The position numbers and the translations under genes were made by a program. The notes under the pieces were generated by a model. It made no database searches, had not been told where the DNA came from, and saw only the letters and a list, made by a program, of their open reading frames with translations. From assembly GCA_903827075.1 (NCBI GenBank), contig CAIKGX010000234.1:1-10051 (forward strand): DNA of 10,051 nt, in the 5' to 3' direction. The DNA comes from an uncultured beta proteobacterium. GTDB taxonomy: Bacteria > Pseudomonadota > Gammaproteobacteria > Burkholderiales > Burkholderiaceae. Positions 1 to 6,327 of this stretch are shown in pieces (position 1 is the stretch's first letter; every line of letters starts with the position of its first letter).

Positions 1-579
1 CATAAAGTCACCATCATGCCGCGTGGTATGGCATTAGGTGTGACATGGCAGCTTCCTGAATTTGATCGCGTCAATCTTTATAAAGACCGCATGTTGGAAG
101 AGTTGGCAATCTTGTTTGGTGGTCGTGCCGCTGAAGAAGTGTTCTTACACTCGATGAGTACTGGTGCATCAAACGATTTTGAGCGTGCTACCAAAATGGC
201 GCGTGACATGGTAACCCGTTACGGTATGAGTGATAGCTTGGGCACCATGGTCTATGTTGATACCGAATCAGAAAGTATCTTTGGCCGGAATAGTACGAAG
301 ACAGTTTCTGAGTTGACCCAACAAAAAGTCGATGCAGAAATTCGGGCGCTGATTGATAGCCAATACGCTTTAGCTAGATCGATTCTTGAGCAAAACCGCG
401 ATAAGGTTGAGGCGATGGTTGCTGCATTGCTTGAGTGGGAAACCATTGATGCTGAGCAGATTACCGACATCATGGAAGGTCGCCCACCACGGACGCCTAA
501 GCCACCCCCTGCAACCGTCTTTGGCAATTCTGCTGGTACGCCAGGGCCTGCCGCAGGTAGCGCCCCAGCAACTGCCTAG
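1..579 (+). CDS. ftsH: ATP-dependent zinc metalloprotease FtsH, C-terminal fragment
   Basis: Partial gene: the reading frame is open from base 1 (His codon CAT) to the TAG at 577-579, giving 192 residues of the protease domain and tail. FtsH is a hexameric inner-membrane AAA+ protease that degrades misassembled membrane proteins and short-lived regulators in the cytoplasm. Visible family features are the HKVTI-PRG-ALGVT segment that follows the HEXXH helix (the helix itself lies upstream of the window), the GGRAAEE helix at visible residues 40-46, and STGASND at 53-59. Asp59 matches the third zinc ligand (Asp495 in E. coli). The C-terminal 30 residues are Pro/Ala/Gly-rich, as expected of the flexible tail. 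Arg is replaced by Met in the usual PRGRALGVT motif (visible Met10). folP begins 21 nt after the stop, the common proteobacterial ftsH-folP order. Identification is secure; the N-terminal two thirds are not visible. Confidence 0.97.
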   Translation, partial: HKVTIMPRGMALGVTWQLPEFDRVNLYKDRMLEELAILFGGRAAEEVFLHSMSTGASNDFERATKMARDMVTRYGMSDSLGTMVYVDTESESIFGRNSTKTVSELTQQKVDAEIRALIDSQYALARSILEQNRDKVEAMVAALLEWETIDAEQITDIMEGRPPRTPKPPPATVFGNSAGTPGPAAGSAPATA

Positions 580-600
580 AGGCTTTGCTGAGTACTTTAG

Positions 601-1491
601 ATGAGTAAGAATCTACTGCCCGCAACGTGGCGTTGCGGGCGTTTTCTTTTTGACTTCGCCCAACTGCGTCGCCCGTTGGTGATGGGAATTTTGAATGCCA
701 CCCCAGATTCTTTTTCTGATGGTGGAAAATTTCGCACGGCAAGTGATGCAATCGCTCAAGCCAAGCGCATGATTGAAAGCGGTGTTGACATCATCGATAT
801 TGGTGGTGAATCGACTCGCCCCGGTGCGCAGCCAGTCTCGCTGCAAGAAGAGCTTGATCGCGTGTTACCCGTGATTGAAGCGCTAAAGGATGGTGGGGTA
901 GCGCTCTCCATTGACACCTATAAAGCAGAGACCATGCGTCAAGCGCTAACTGCTGGCGTAGATTGTGTAAACGATGTTTGGGCTTTGCGACAAGAGGGTG
1001 CTGTAGAGGCGGTTCTTGAAGCCACAACAGCAGGTGAGGGCAAGGAGTGTGGCATTGTATTAATGCACATGCAGCGCGATCCCTTAACGATGCAATTTAA
1101 TCCTGAGTATATTGATGTGATTGCGGAAGTGAAGCATTTTCTTGAGAAAAGGGCTGAGCTATTGCTAGCTAATGGCATTGCACAAAATCGAATTGCAATA
1201 GACCCTGGATTTGGCTTTGGTAAGAGCCTTGAGAACAATGTCCGAATGTTGGCTGATTTCGATAGCTTTACCGAGCTGGGGTATCCAGTATTAGCAGGAA
1301 TTTCACGTAAATCGATGTTGGGAAAAATTACTGGCAAAGATACCCAGGAACGACTCTCAGCGAGCATCGCAGCAGTGGTGATGGCTGCTGATCGAGGTGC
1401 GCAGATTGTGCGAGTCCATGACGTAGCAGAGACTATGGATGCCTTAAAGCTCTGGAAAGCGATCCAAAAAGACCCAATAGAAGGTGCTTAG
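601..1491 (+). CDS. folP: Dihydropteroate synthase (DHPS)
   Basis: Condenses 6-hydroxymethyl-dihydropterin diphosphate with p-aminobenzoate to give 7,8-dihydropteroate, the cytosolic folate-pathway step targeted by sulfonamides. The 296 residues form one TIM barrel. Visible motifs are MGILNATPDSFSDGG (28-42, Asn32), GGESTRPGA (68-76), SIDTYKAE (Asp105), Asn124, IDPGFGFGKS (200-209, Asp201), GISRKSML (233-240, Lys237) and RVHDVAET (271-278). Phe38 and Pro74 correspond to sites where sulfonamide resistance changes occur in E. coli; both are unaltered here. The MHMQ segment is followed by Arg159 where Gly is usual. Start at 601: a TAG lies directly upstream, and residues 10-27 (WRCGRF...RPLVM) resemble the N-terminus of Burkholderiales DHPS, so restarting at GTG 679 or ATG 682 would lose the first strand. 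No good Shine-Dalgarno is seen; coupling to ftsH translation is likely. glmM, the usual downstream partner, is absent. Confidence 0.96.
   Translation: MSKNLLPATWRCGRFLFDFAQLRRPLVMGILNATPDSFSDGGKFRTASDAIAQAKRMIESGVDIIDIGGESTRPGAQPVSLQEELDRVLPVIEALKDGGVALSIDTYKAETMRQALTAGVDCVNDVWALRQEGAVEAVLEATTAGEGKECGIVLMHMQRDPLTMQFNPEYIDVIAEVKHFLEKRAELLLANGIAQNRIAIDPGFGFGKSLENNVRMLADFDSFTELGYPVLAGISRKSMLGKITGKDTQERLSASIAAVVMAADRGAQIVRVHDVAETMDALKLWKAIQKDPIEGA
618..651 (+). terminator. Intrinsic terminator or attenuator embedded in the 5' end of folP
   Basis: GCCCGCAACG (618-627) and CGTTGCGGGC (631-640) form a perfect 10-bp GC-rich stem with a 3-nt TGG loop, followed by GTTTTCTTTTT (641-651). This is a textbook rho-independent terminator 38 nt after the ftsH stop, but it covers folP codons 6-17. 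It may end most ftsH transcripts and let folP be expressed only by readthrough or when a ribosome sits on the folP start. The structure is seen directly; termination activity is inferred. Confidence 0.75.
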
Positions 1492-2243
1492 GTCAATATT
1501 TCAACTCTGCCGGTATCCAGATTGTAGAGACCGCCAACAATCATGATTTTCTGATCGTCATACAATTTTTTGATTAATGGAGTTGTAGTTCGCAAGGAAG
1601 CGACACCATTTTTAATATTGGCACGGGTTACCGCATCGAGTAAATCCCCTTTTTGCTTTTGACCTTCTTGTACTGCAGGGCTCAGAGCGGTTGTAATGGA
1701 CTGAATATGTCCCGGGTATTGTGTCCCCTTTGTAGCGGCACTAATAGATGCCTTAATGGCACCGCAATCCGTATGGCCAAGAACCATCACGATGCGAGCA
1801 TTTAAAACCGCCACACCGTATTCAATGTTCGCAATCATATCGGCGTTGACATAGTTGCCAGCTAAGCGATTGACAAATAAATCACCACGCTCTTCATCAA
1901 AACAAAATTCAGGGCTTACGCGAGAATCTGCACAAGACAGAATGCAGGCATAAGGATTTTGACCGGTAGTCAGCGCCTTTCTGGTGACTGAAAAATCAAT
2001 ATTACGAGGCTTGTTATTGACATAGCGATCATTGCCATCCATCAATCTCTTTAATGCAGAAACTGGTGTTATCGCATTCTCAGGTTTTTGGGCCATTGCA
2101 GAACTCACCATGCCCGCTGAAGCAGCCATACCGCCGAGCCATAAAGGCGATGATCCCATCAGTTTTAATAATGAGCGACGTGAGGATTGATGTTCATTAT
2201 TCATATGCAGGCTATCGTCATTACTTGGACATAAGTTACACAT
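1488..2243 (-). CDS. Tat-exported beta-class carbonic anhydrase
   Basis: Interconverts CO2 and bicarbonate. The 251 residues contain the beta-class zinc site: SCADSRV with Cys104 and the Asp106-Arg108 dyad, and GHTDCGA with His157 and Cys160. The closing GGLYNLDTGRVEIL is also typical. The N-terminus carries a twin-arginine signal (SRRSLLKLM, Arg22-Arg23), a Gly/Ala/Met-rich hydrophobic stretch (about 35-50) and an AMA-Q cleavage site after residue 51, so the mature enzyme is probably periplasmic. The chosen start has AAAAGGA six bases upstream; the alternative Met14 (ATG at 2202-2204) has no ribosome site. This leaves an unusual 21-residue region before the twin arginines, beginning MCNLC. 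The gene converges on folP with a 4-nt overlap (TAA at 1488-1490 against TAG at 1489-1491) and no terminator between them. The specific gene name and physiological role are not clear from sequence. Confidence 0.93.
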   Translation of the reverse strand: MCNLCPSNDDSLHMNNEHQSSRRSLLKLMGSSPLWLGGMAASAGMVSSAMAQKPENAITPVSALKRLMDGNDRYVNNKPRNIDFSVTRKALTTGQNPYACILSCADSRVSPEFCFDEERGDLFVNRLAGNYVNADMIANIEYGVAVLNARIVMVLGHTDCGAIKASISAATKGTQYPGHIQSITTALSPAVQEGQKQKGDLLDAVTRANIKNGVASLRTTTPLIKKLYDDQKIMIVGGLYNLDTGRVEILT

Positions 2244-2689
2244 AAGGTTTCCTTTTATTTACATGTGATTGAATGATTAATTGCTATGCAAGCATTAAAT
2301 TAACTAATAACAGATAGTAGAAAGTTACTAAAAAAACATCATTATCTTGACTGCGATCATTTGGAAGGTAATACTAGCTTTTTAACACTACTTTATTTAA
2401 AAGCAAAGTAGGCATGTGGGTGCGCTAGAGTTTTTGTTTCCATCTGGGCAGAAATTACACAGTGAGCGAATATGTGCTCCTCACAATGCTATAAAGCTTC
2501 AAATCCATCAGAATGTAATAAGCGTTGTATTTTACAAATAGACCCCAGCCCGAATTGCTAATGTATTTGCAGGCTTAAAATGGGCAAATGAACCTAAATA
2601 GGGTTCACTTCTAGTTTTGCGTAAAAAATCCCCAAAACTCTCTATAATTGACCTGCATTAAGCAAGTCAGGGCTTTATTAAGCCTTGTT
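2244..2689. other. Gene-free AT-rich intergenic stretch with several dyads
   Basis: No credible coding region on either strand. It must hold the carbonic anhydrase promoter on the minus strand, but I find no hexamer pair good enough to call. Dyads seen: CTACTTT (2388-2394) against AAAGTAG (2405-2411); TGAACC (2589-2594) against GGTTCA (2602-2607); GTTTTG (2614-2619) against CAAAAC (2633-2638); and GGCTT/AAGCC around 2672-2685 followed by TTGTTT on the plus strand. A perfect TATAAT lies at 2643-2648 on the plus strand but has no acceptable -35. Nothing in it resembles a transposon end or an attachment duplication. Confidence 0.6.
2250..2256 (-). promoter_or_regulatory. Ribosome binding site deciding the carbonic anhydrase start
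   Basis: Read on the minus strand this is AAAAGGA, six bases before the ATG at 2243. It supports the long N-terminus over the internal Met14, which has no purine-rich site in front of it. Confidence 0.7.
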
Positions 2690-2776
2690 TGGTGCCCAGA
2701 AGAGGACTCGAACCTCCACAACCTTTCGATCGCCAGCACCTGAAGCTGGTGCGTCTACCAATTTCGCCATCTGGGC
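2690..2776 (-). tRNA. tRNA-Leu (anticodon CAG)
   Basis: On the minus strand the 87-nt gene folds completely. The acceptor stem is GCCCAGA/TCTGGGC (7 bp, perfect), with discriminator A and an encoded CCA (2690-2692). The anticodon stem is CCAGC/GCTGG with loop TTCAGGT, giving anticodon CAG that reads CUG. The long class II variable arm is CGATC-GAAA-GGTTG, and the T arm is GGAGG-TTCGAGT-CCTCT. It is transcribed away from rnr and has its own promoter. The downstream side has only weak hairpins, so the terminator is uncertain. There is no sign of an integrated element using it as an attachment site. Confidence 0.98.
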
Positions 2777-2784
2777 TTGCATTT

Positions 2785-2811
2785 ATTATAAGGGCTAAGA
2801 GGAATTGGCAA
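2785..2811 (-). promoter_or_regulatory. Promoter of tRNA-Leu
   Basis: A perfect TATAAT (minus strand, 2790-2785) ends 8 nt before the mature tRNA 5' end. TTGCCA (2811-2806) with a 15-bp spacer, or CTTGCC with 16 bp, serves as -35. Transcription would start about 1-3 nt upstream of the mature end, normal for a single tRNA gene. The -10 is strong and the -35 and spacing are suboptimal. Confidence 0.6.
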
Positions 2812-2880
2812 GCGCTTTGGTCGTTTTACTAACCCAATTTGGCTTTTTCCCTTCAGACTCAGCGGTTTGATACAGTAGCC

Positions 2881-2909
2881 TTAGTTCATAACAAATATAG
2901 ATATATAAG
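2881..2909 (+). promoter_or_regulatory. Tentative promoter of the rnr operon
   Basis: TATAAG (2904-2909, 5 of 6 consensus) precedes the rnr start by a length that would give a leader of about 17 nt containing the AAGGA ribosome site (2923-2927). The matching -35 position (TTAGTT, 2881-2886, 17-bp spacer) is poor, so this is a weak call. TTGATA at 2867-2872 is a better -35 sequence but has no good -10 at the right distance. Confidence 0.3.
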
Positions 2910-2932
2910 GCATGTATTGCCGAAGGAATTAA

Positions 2933-5326
2933 ATGCGTAAAGCAAAAGACTTGGTGCCACGAGAGGCTGACCGTTTAGGTACAGTCCAAGGACATCGAGA
3001 TGGATTTGGATTTGTCATCCCGGATGACGGCGGTGAGGACATCTTCCTTTCCGAAAAAGAAATGTCTCGCGTCATGCATGGCGATCGAGTTAATGTCAGG
3101 GTACTGGGCACCGACCGTCGTGGACGTCCCGAGGGGCAAATTGTTGAAGTGGTATTGCATGCCAATAAGGTAGTGATCGGACGTCTCCTGAATGAGAATG
3201 GCGTTCTAATTGTTGCGCCAGAGGATATGCGCATTGGCCATGACATCTTGATTCCCCCCAAAGGCCAAGGTGACGCTAAATTAGGTCAAGTGGTTAGCGT
3301 AGAGATTATTGATTATCCAGATAGCTATCGTCAGGCTGTTGGTCGTGTTGTTGAAGTCTTAGGTGAGATCGATGATCCTGGTATGGAAATTGAAATCGCT
3401 GTTCGCAAGTACGGCGTTCCCCATGAATTTTCTACAGCAGTCAAAAAAGAAGCCGATGCATTACCGGATACAGTTCAGCAATCTGATTTAGAGGGTCGCG
3501 TTGATTTACGTGACGTTCCATTGGTGACGATTGATGGTGCTGATGCGCGAGATTTTGATGACGCCGTTTATTGTGAGCCCATTATGTACGGCAAGGCAAA
3601 AGCCTGGCGTTTGATTGTGGCGATTGCTGACGTTTCTCATTATGTTAAACCAGGCCACCCCTTGGATGACGAAGGCTTGCTACGAGCAACCTCGGTATAT
3701 TTCCCGAGAAGGGTCATACCGATGCTGCCTGAGAAGATCTCCAATGGTCTTTGCTCGCTCAATCCCGGTGTTGATCGCCTGTGTATGGTGTGTGATTCTG
3801 TAGTGGATAACAACGGCATCGTTTTAGCCTATCAGTTCTATCCCGCAGTCATGCATTCATCACAACGCTTTACTTACGATACCGTTTGGGAAGTTCTCTC
3901 CAATAGCAAAGGCCCTGAAGCAACTCGCTATTCTGAGTTCAGACCATTACTGACCAATCTCTATTCTCTTTACAAGATTTTGTTAGAGGCCCGTCATAAG
4001 CGTGGTGCGATCGAGTTTGAAACGACTGAAACTCAGATTATTAGTAACGAGTTAGGCAAAATTTTGCGGATTGAACCCCGTATTCGTAATGATGCCCACC
4101 GTTTGATCGAAGAGTGCATGTTAACTGCCAACGTTTGTGCGGCAGATTTCATTGATAAGAATAAACACCTCAGTTTGTACCGGGTGCATGGCGAACCATC
4201 AGAGGAGAAGTTGGTCACCTTGCGTCAAGTATTGCGTACTTCAGGCCTATCCTTAGATGGTGGAGATAAACCGAAGCCAAGAGACTTTGCTAAGTTGATG
4301 CGGGATGTTAAGGATCGTCCTGATGCCAATATGCTTCAATCAGTTGTATTAAGAGCAATGCAACAAGCGATGTATCAGCCAGATAACGAAGGCCACTTCG
4401 GCTTGGCATATCCAGCGTATTCACATTTCACTAGCCCAATTCGTCGTTATCCAGACTTGTTGACGCACCGTGTGATTAAAGCCATTTTGGCTAAAAAGCC
4501 CTATACGCCAGTATTGCCACCCCGAGTTCCTTTGAATCTGACTTTGCCACGCAAAGGGAAGGGCCGCGAAAATGCGGTCAATGCCAAAAAATCCCATAGC
4601 GAGGCTAAAGAAGCGACTGCTAAAGGTACGCGCCCACCTAAAGGGGGTAATGCAGCATTACCAATTTGGGGCCAGCTTGGGGTGCATTGTTCTTCTAATG
4701 AACGCCGCGCCGATGAGGCTTCACGCGATGTAGAGGCATGGCTGAAGTGTTATTACATGCGCGACCATCTCGGTCAGGAATACTCTGGCACGGTGACTGG
4801 AGTAGCTAGCTTCGGTCTGTTTGTGCAGCTGGAAAACCTCTTTGTTGAGGGTATGGTTCATGTCACAGAATTGGGCGGTGATTACTTCCAGTATGACGAG
4901 GCACGCCAAGAGTTGCGCGGAGAAAGAACGGGTATTCGCTATCGTTTAGGCGATCGTGTTCACGTTTTAGTGAGCCGCGTTGATCTAGATGCCCGCAAGA
5001 TTGAATTTAGTCTGGTCAAATCCGTGGGTGCTGAGCCTGGAGGATCTTCTAATCGTCGTCAAATTTTGTTGGCTAGCGATACAGGTCGCCCTAATAAGAA
5101 AGCGGCACCTAAGAAAAATAGACCGGGCAGTAAAGAGCCTCAAAAACACAGCGGCATTAATGTGAATGCAGCCAAATCGGCTGGTAATCTGGGTGCCAAT
5201 CAATCCAAGAGTAAAGCAACTCGTAGCGCAGCGAAAAGCACTAAACCTTCAAAGCCGAGTAGAGCCGCAGGAAAACCAGCAGGAAGCAAACCTCCTGCTC
5301 GCAGTACCAATGCAAGACGTAAGTAA
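2933..5326 (+). CDS. rnr: Ribonuclease R lacking the N-terminal HTH domain
   Basis: Processive 3'-5' exoribonuclease that degrades structured RNA, rRNA fragments and trans-translated mRNAs. Domains in 797 residues: cold-shock domains (about 14-70 and 83-170; GTVQGHRDGFGFV at 16-28), the RNB catalytic domain (about 190-525) with TIDGADARDFDDAV where Asp201, Asp207, Asp209 and Asp210 match E. coli Asp272, 278, 280 and 281, an S1 domain (about 614-696), and a Lys/Ala/Ser-rich basic tail (about 697-797). A basic linker of roughly 50 residues (about 523-575) separates RNB from the conserved HCSSNERRADEASRDVEAWLK. Compared with E. coli, about 71 N-terminal residues (the winged-helix domain) are missing. 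A TAA lies directly before the ATG at 2933 and the other frames upstream hold no remnant, so this start is firm; AAGGA sits 5 nt upstream. rlmB follows after 20 nt, as in many proteobacteria. Function confident; the missing domain is unusual. Confidence 0.97.
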   Translation: MRKAKDLVPREADRLGTVQGHRDGFGFVIPDDGGEDIFLSEKEMSRVMHGDRVNVRVLGTDRRGRPEGQIVEVVLHANKVVIGRLLNENGVLIVAPEDMRIGHDILIPPKGQGDAKLGQVVSVEIIDYPDSYRQAVGRVVEVLGEIDDPGMEIEIAVRKYGVPHEFSTAVKKEADALPDTVQQSDLEGRVDLRDVPLVTIDGADARDFDDAVYCEPIMYGKAKAWRLIVAIADVSHYVKPGHPLDDEGLLRATSVYFPRRVIPMLPEKISNGLCSLNPGVDRLCMVCDSVVDNNGIVLAYQFYPAVMHSSQRFTYDTVWEVLSNSKGPEATRYSEFRPLLTNLYSLYKILLEARHKRGAIEFETTETQIISNELGKILRIEPRIRNDAHRLIEECMLTANVCAADFIDKNKHLSLYRVHGEPSEEKLVTLRQVLRTSGLSLDGGDKPKPRDFAKLMRDVKDRPDANMLQSVVLRAMQQAMYQPDNEGHFGLAYPAYSHFTSPIRRYPDLLTHRVIKAILAKKPYTPVLPPRVPLNLTLPRKGKGRENAVNAKKSHSEAKEATAKGTRPPKGGNAALPIWGQLGVHCSSNERRADEASRDVEAWLKCYYMRDHLGQEYSGTVTGVASFGLFVQLENLFVEGMVHVTELGGDYFQYDEARQELRGERTGIRYRLGDRVHVLVSRVDLDARKIEFSLVKSVGAEPGGSSNRRQILLASDTGRPNKKAAPKKNRPGSKEPQKHSGINVNAAKSAGNLGANQSKSKATRSAAKSTKPSKPSRAAGKPAGSKPPARSTNARRK

Positions 5327-5346
5327 GAGATTGAGATAGAACATTA

Positions 5347-6102
5347 ATGAAACAAATATTAGTTGGTTTTCATGCAGTGCAAGCGCGTTTACGGGTTGAT
5401 CCTGACAGCTTAAAGTCGGTGTATTTTGATCCAGGTCGTCGCGATCGACGGATGGGTGATTTTCTTAAGCAGGCAGAAGAGGTGCTTGGCGAGCGTTTGC
5501 ATGCAGCCGATTCTGAGCGATTACATAAGTTAACGGGTCATGATCGCCATCAAGGGGTTGTTGCGCTGGCTGAAAAAATGACGGTAGCCCGGACCATTAC
5601 CGAGGTGATCGAAGATGCAGAAAGCAATCAAAGTAAAGCCTTGTTCTTGGTATTGGATGGAATCACAGATCCCCATAATTTTGGAGCCTGCCTACGGGTA
5701 GCCGATGGCGCTGGAGTTGATGCTGTAGTGGTTCCAAAAGATCGCTCCGCCTCAATCAATGCCACAGTGAGTAAAGTCTCTAGTGGCGCTTCTGAAGTGA
5801 TTCCGGTGATTACCGTAACCAACTTAGTTCGCAGTATGAAAGAGATGCAAGAGGCGGGTGTTTGGCTCATTGGTACTGATGATGAGGCTGAAAAATCTAT
5901 CTACGATCTGGATCTCACCGGACCCATCGGTCTTGTGATGGGCGCTGAAGGCGAAGGTATGCGCCGCTTGACTCGGGAAACCTGTGATGAACTCGTGCGT
6001 ATTCCGATGCAAGGCGCTGTAGAAAGTTTGAACGTATCGGTTGCCAGCGGAGTATGCTTATACGAGGCCTTAAGACAGCGACTAGCTAAGGCGCCTAAGT
6101 AG
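5347..6102 (+). CDS. rlmB: 23S rRNA (guanosine(2251)-2'-O)-methyltransferase RlmB
   Basis: SPOUT-class enzyme that uses S-adenosylmethionine to 2'-O-methylate G2251 in the peptidyl-transferase P loop of 23S rRNA. The 251 residues comprise an N-terminal substrate-binding domain (about 4-80, beginning GFHAVQARL) and the trefoil-knot methylase domain (about 97-246). All three SpoU motifs are visible: DGITDPHNFGACLRVAD (104-120, Asn111 and Arg117), VMGAEGEGMRRLTR (197-210), and IPMQGAVESLNVSVASG (219-235, Ser227 and Asn229). Length and motif order match E. coli RlmB closely, which separates it from TrmH or TrmL. It starts 20 nt after the rnr stop with only a weak purine-rich site (GAGATAGA), so it is probably co-transcribed and partly coupled to rnr. 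Confidence 0.96.
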   Translation: MKQILVGFHAVQARLRVDPDSLKSVYFDPGRRDRRMGDFLKQAEEVLGERLHAADSERLHKLTGHDRHQGVVALAEKMTVARTITEVIEDAESNQSKALFLVLDGITDPHNFGACLRVADGAGVDAVVVPKDRSASINATVSKVSSGASEVIPVITVTNLVRSMKEMQEAGVWLIGTDDEAEKSIYDLDLTGPIGLVMGAEGEGMRRLTRETCDELVRIPMQGAVESLNVSVASGVCLYEALRQRLAKAPK

Positions 6103-6138
6103 TCCAATCAAGCGATCAATGGATCATAGGGGGCAGAT

Positions 6139-6324
6139 ATGCAATGCAATATAGGACATACTGAACGGGTACTGCGTATGACTGTAGGCGTTACCTTAAT
6201 GGGGCTGGCAGGCTTTGGTATTACTGGCCCTTGGGCATGGATTGGCATCATCCCGTTATTGACCGGCATGATCGGTAATTGCCCTGCATATAGCTTGCTG
6301 GGCATCAATACTTCTAAGAAGTAA
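6139..6324 (+). CDS. DUF2892 (YgaP-type) small membrane protein
   Basis: The 61 residues show the DUF2892 pattern: MQCNIGHTERVLRM at the N-terminus, two short hydrophobic membrane segments (about 15-27 and 31-45) joined by a Gly-Pro-Trp turn, then GNCPAYSLLGIN. In E. coli YgaP this domain anchors a rhodanese domain in the inner membrane; here it stands alone, as it often does, and the role of the stand-alone form is unknown. The conserved Cys3 and Cys48 could be redox or sulfur-linked, but that is speculation. AGGGGG lies 5 nt before the ATG, a good ribosome site. It starts 36 nt after rlmB and is likely the last gene of that operon. Its stop is 3 nt from the stop of the convergent tal gene. 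Confidence 0.88.
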   Translation: MQCNIGHTERVLRMTVGVTLMGLAGFGITGPWAWIGIIPLLTGMIGNCPAYSLLGINTSKK

Positions 6325-6327
6325 TTA

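Noticed and set aside
649..684. folP start at GTG 679 or ATG 682, downstream of the hairpin, with TTGACT (650-655) as a promoter -35
   Set aside because: No -10 at a suitable distance, and the shorter protein would lose the first barrel strand and the CGRF...RPLVM region that resembles other DHPS proteins.
2643..2653. TATAAT overlapping TTGACC on the plus strand, read as tandem promoters
   Set aside because: The TATAAT has no -35 at 16-18 bp, and the TTGACC has no -10 at 16-19 bp. Kept only as a minor note in the gap finding.
2690..2776. tRNA-Leu as an attachment site for an integrated element covering the carbonic anhydrase
   Set aside because: No integrase, no repeated tRNA 3' end on the other side, and the neighbouring genes show no clear compositional break.
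2912..2932. Upstream in-frame ATG at 2912 as an earlier rnr start
   Set aside because: It reads into a TAA at 2930-2932 after six codons, immediately before the real ATG.
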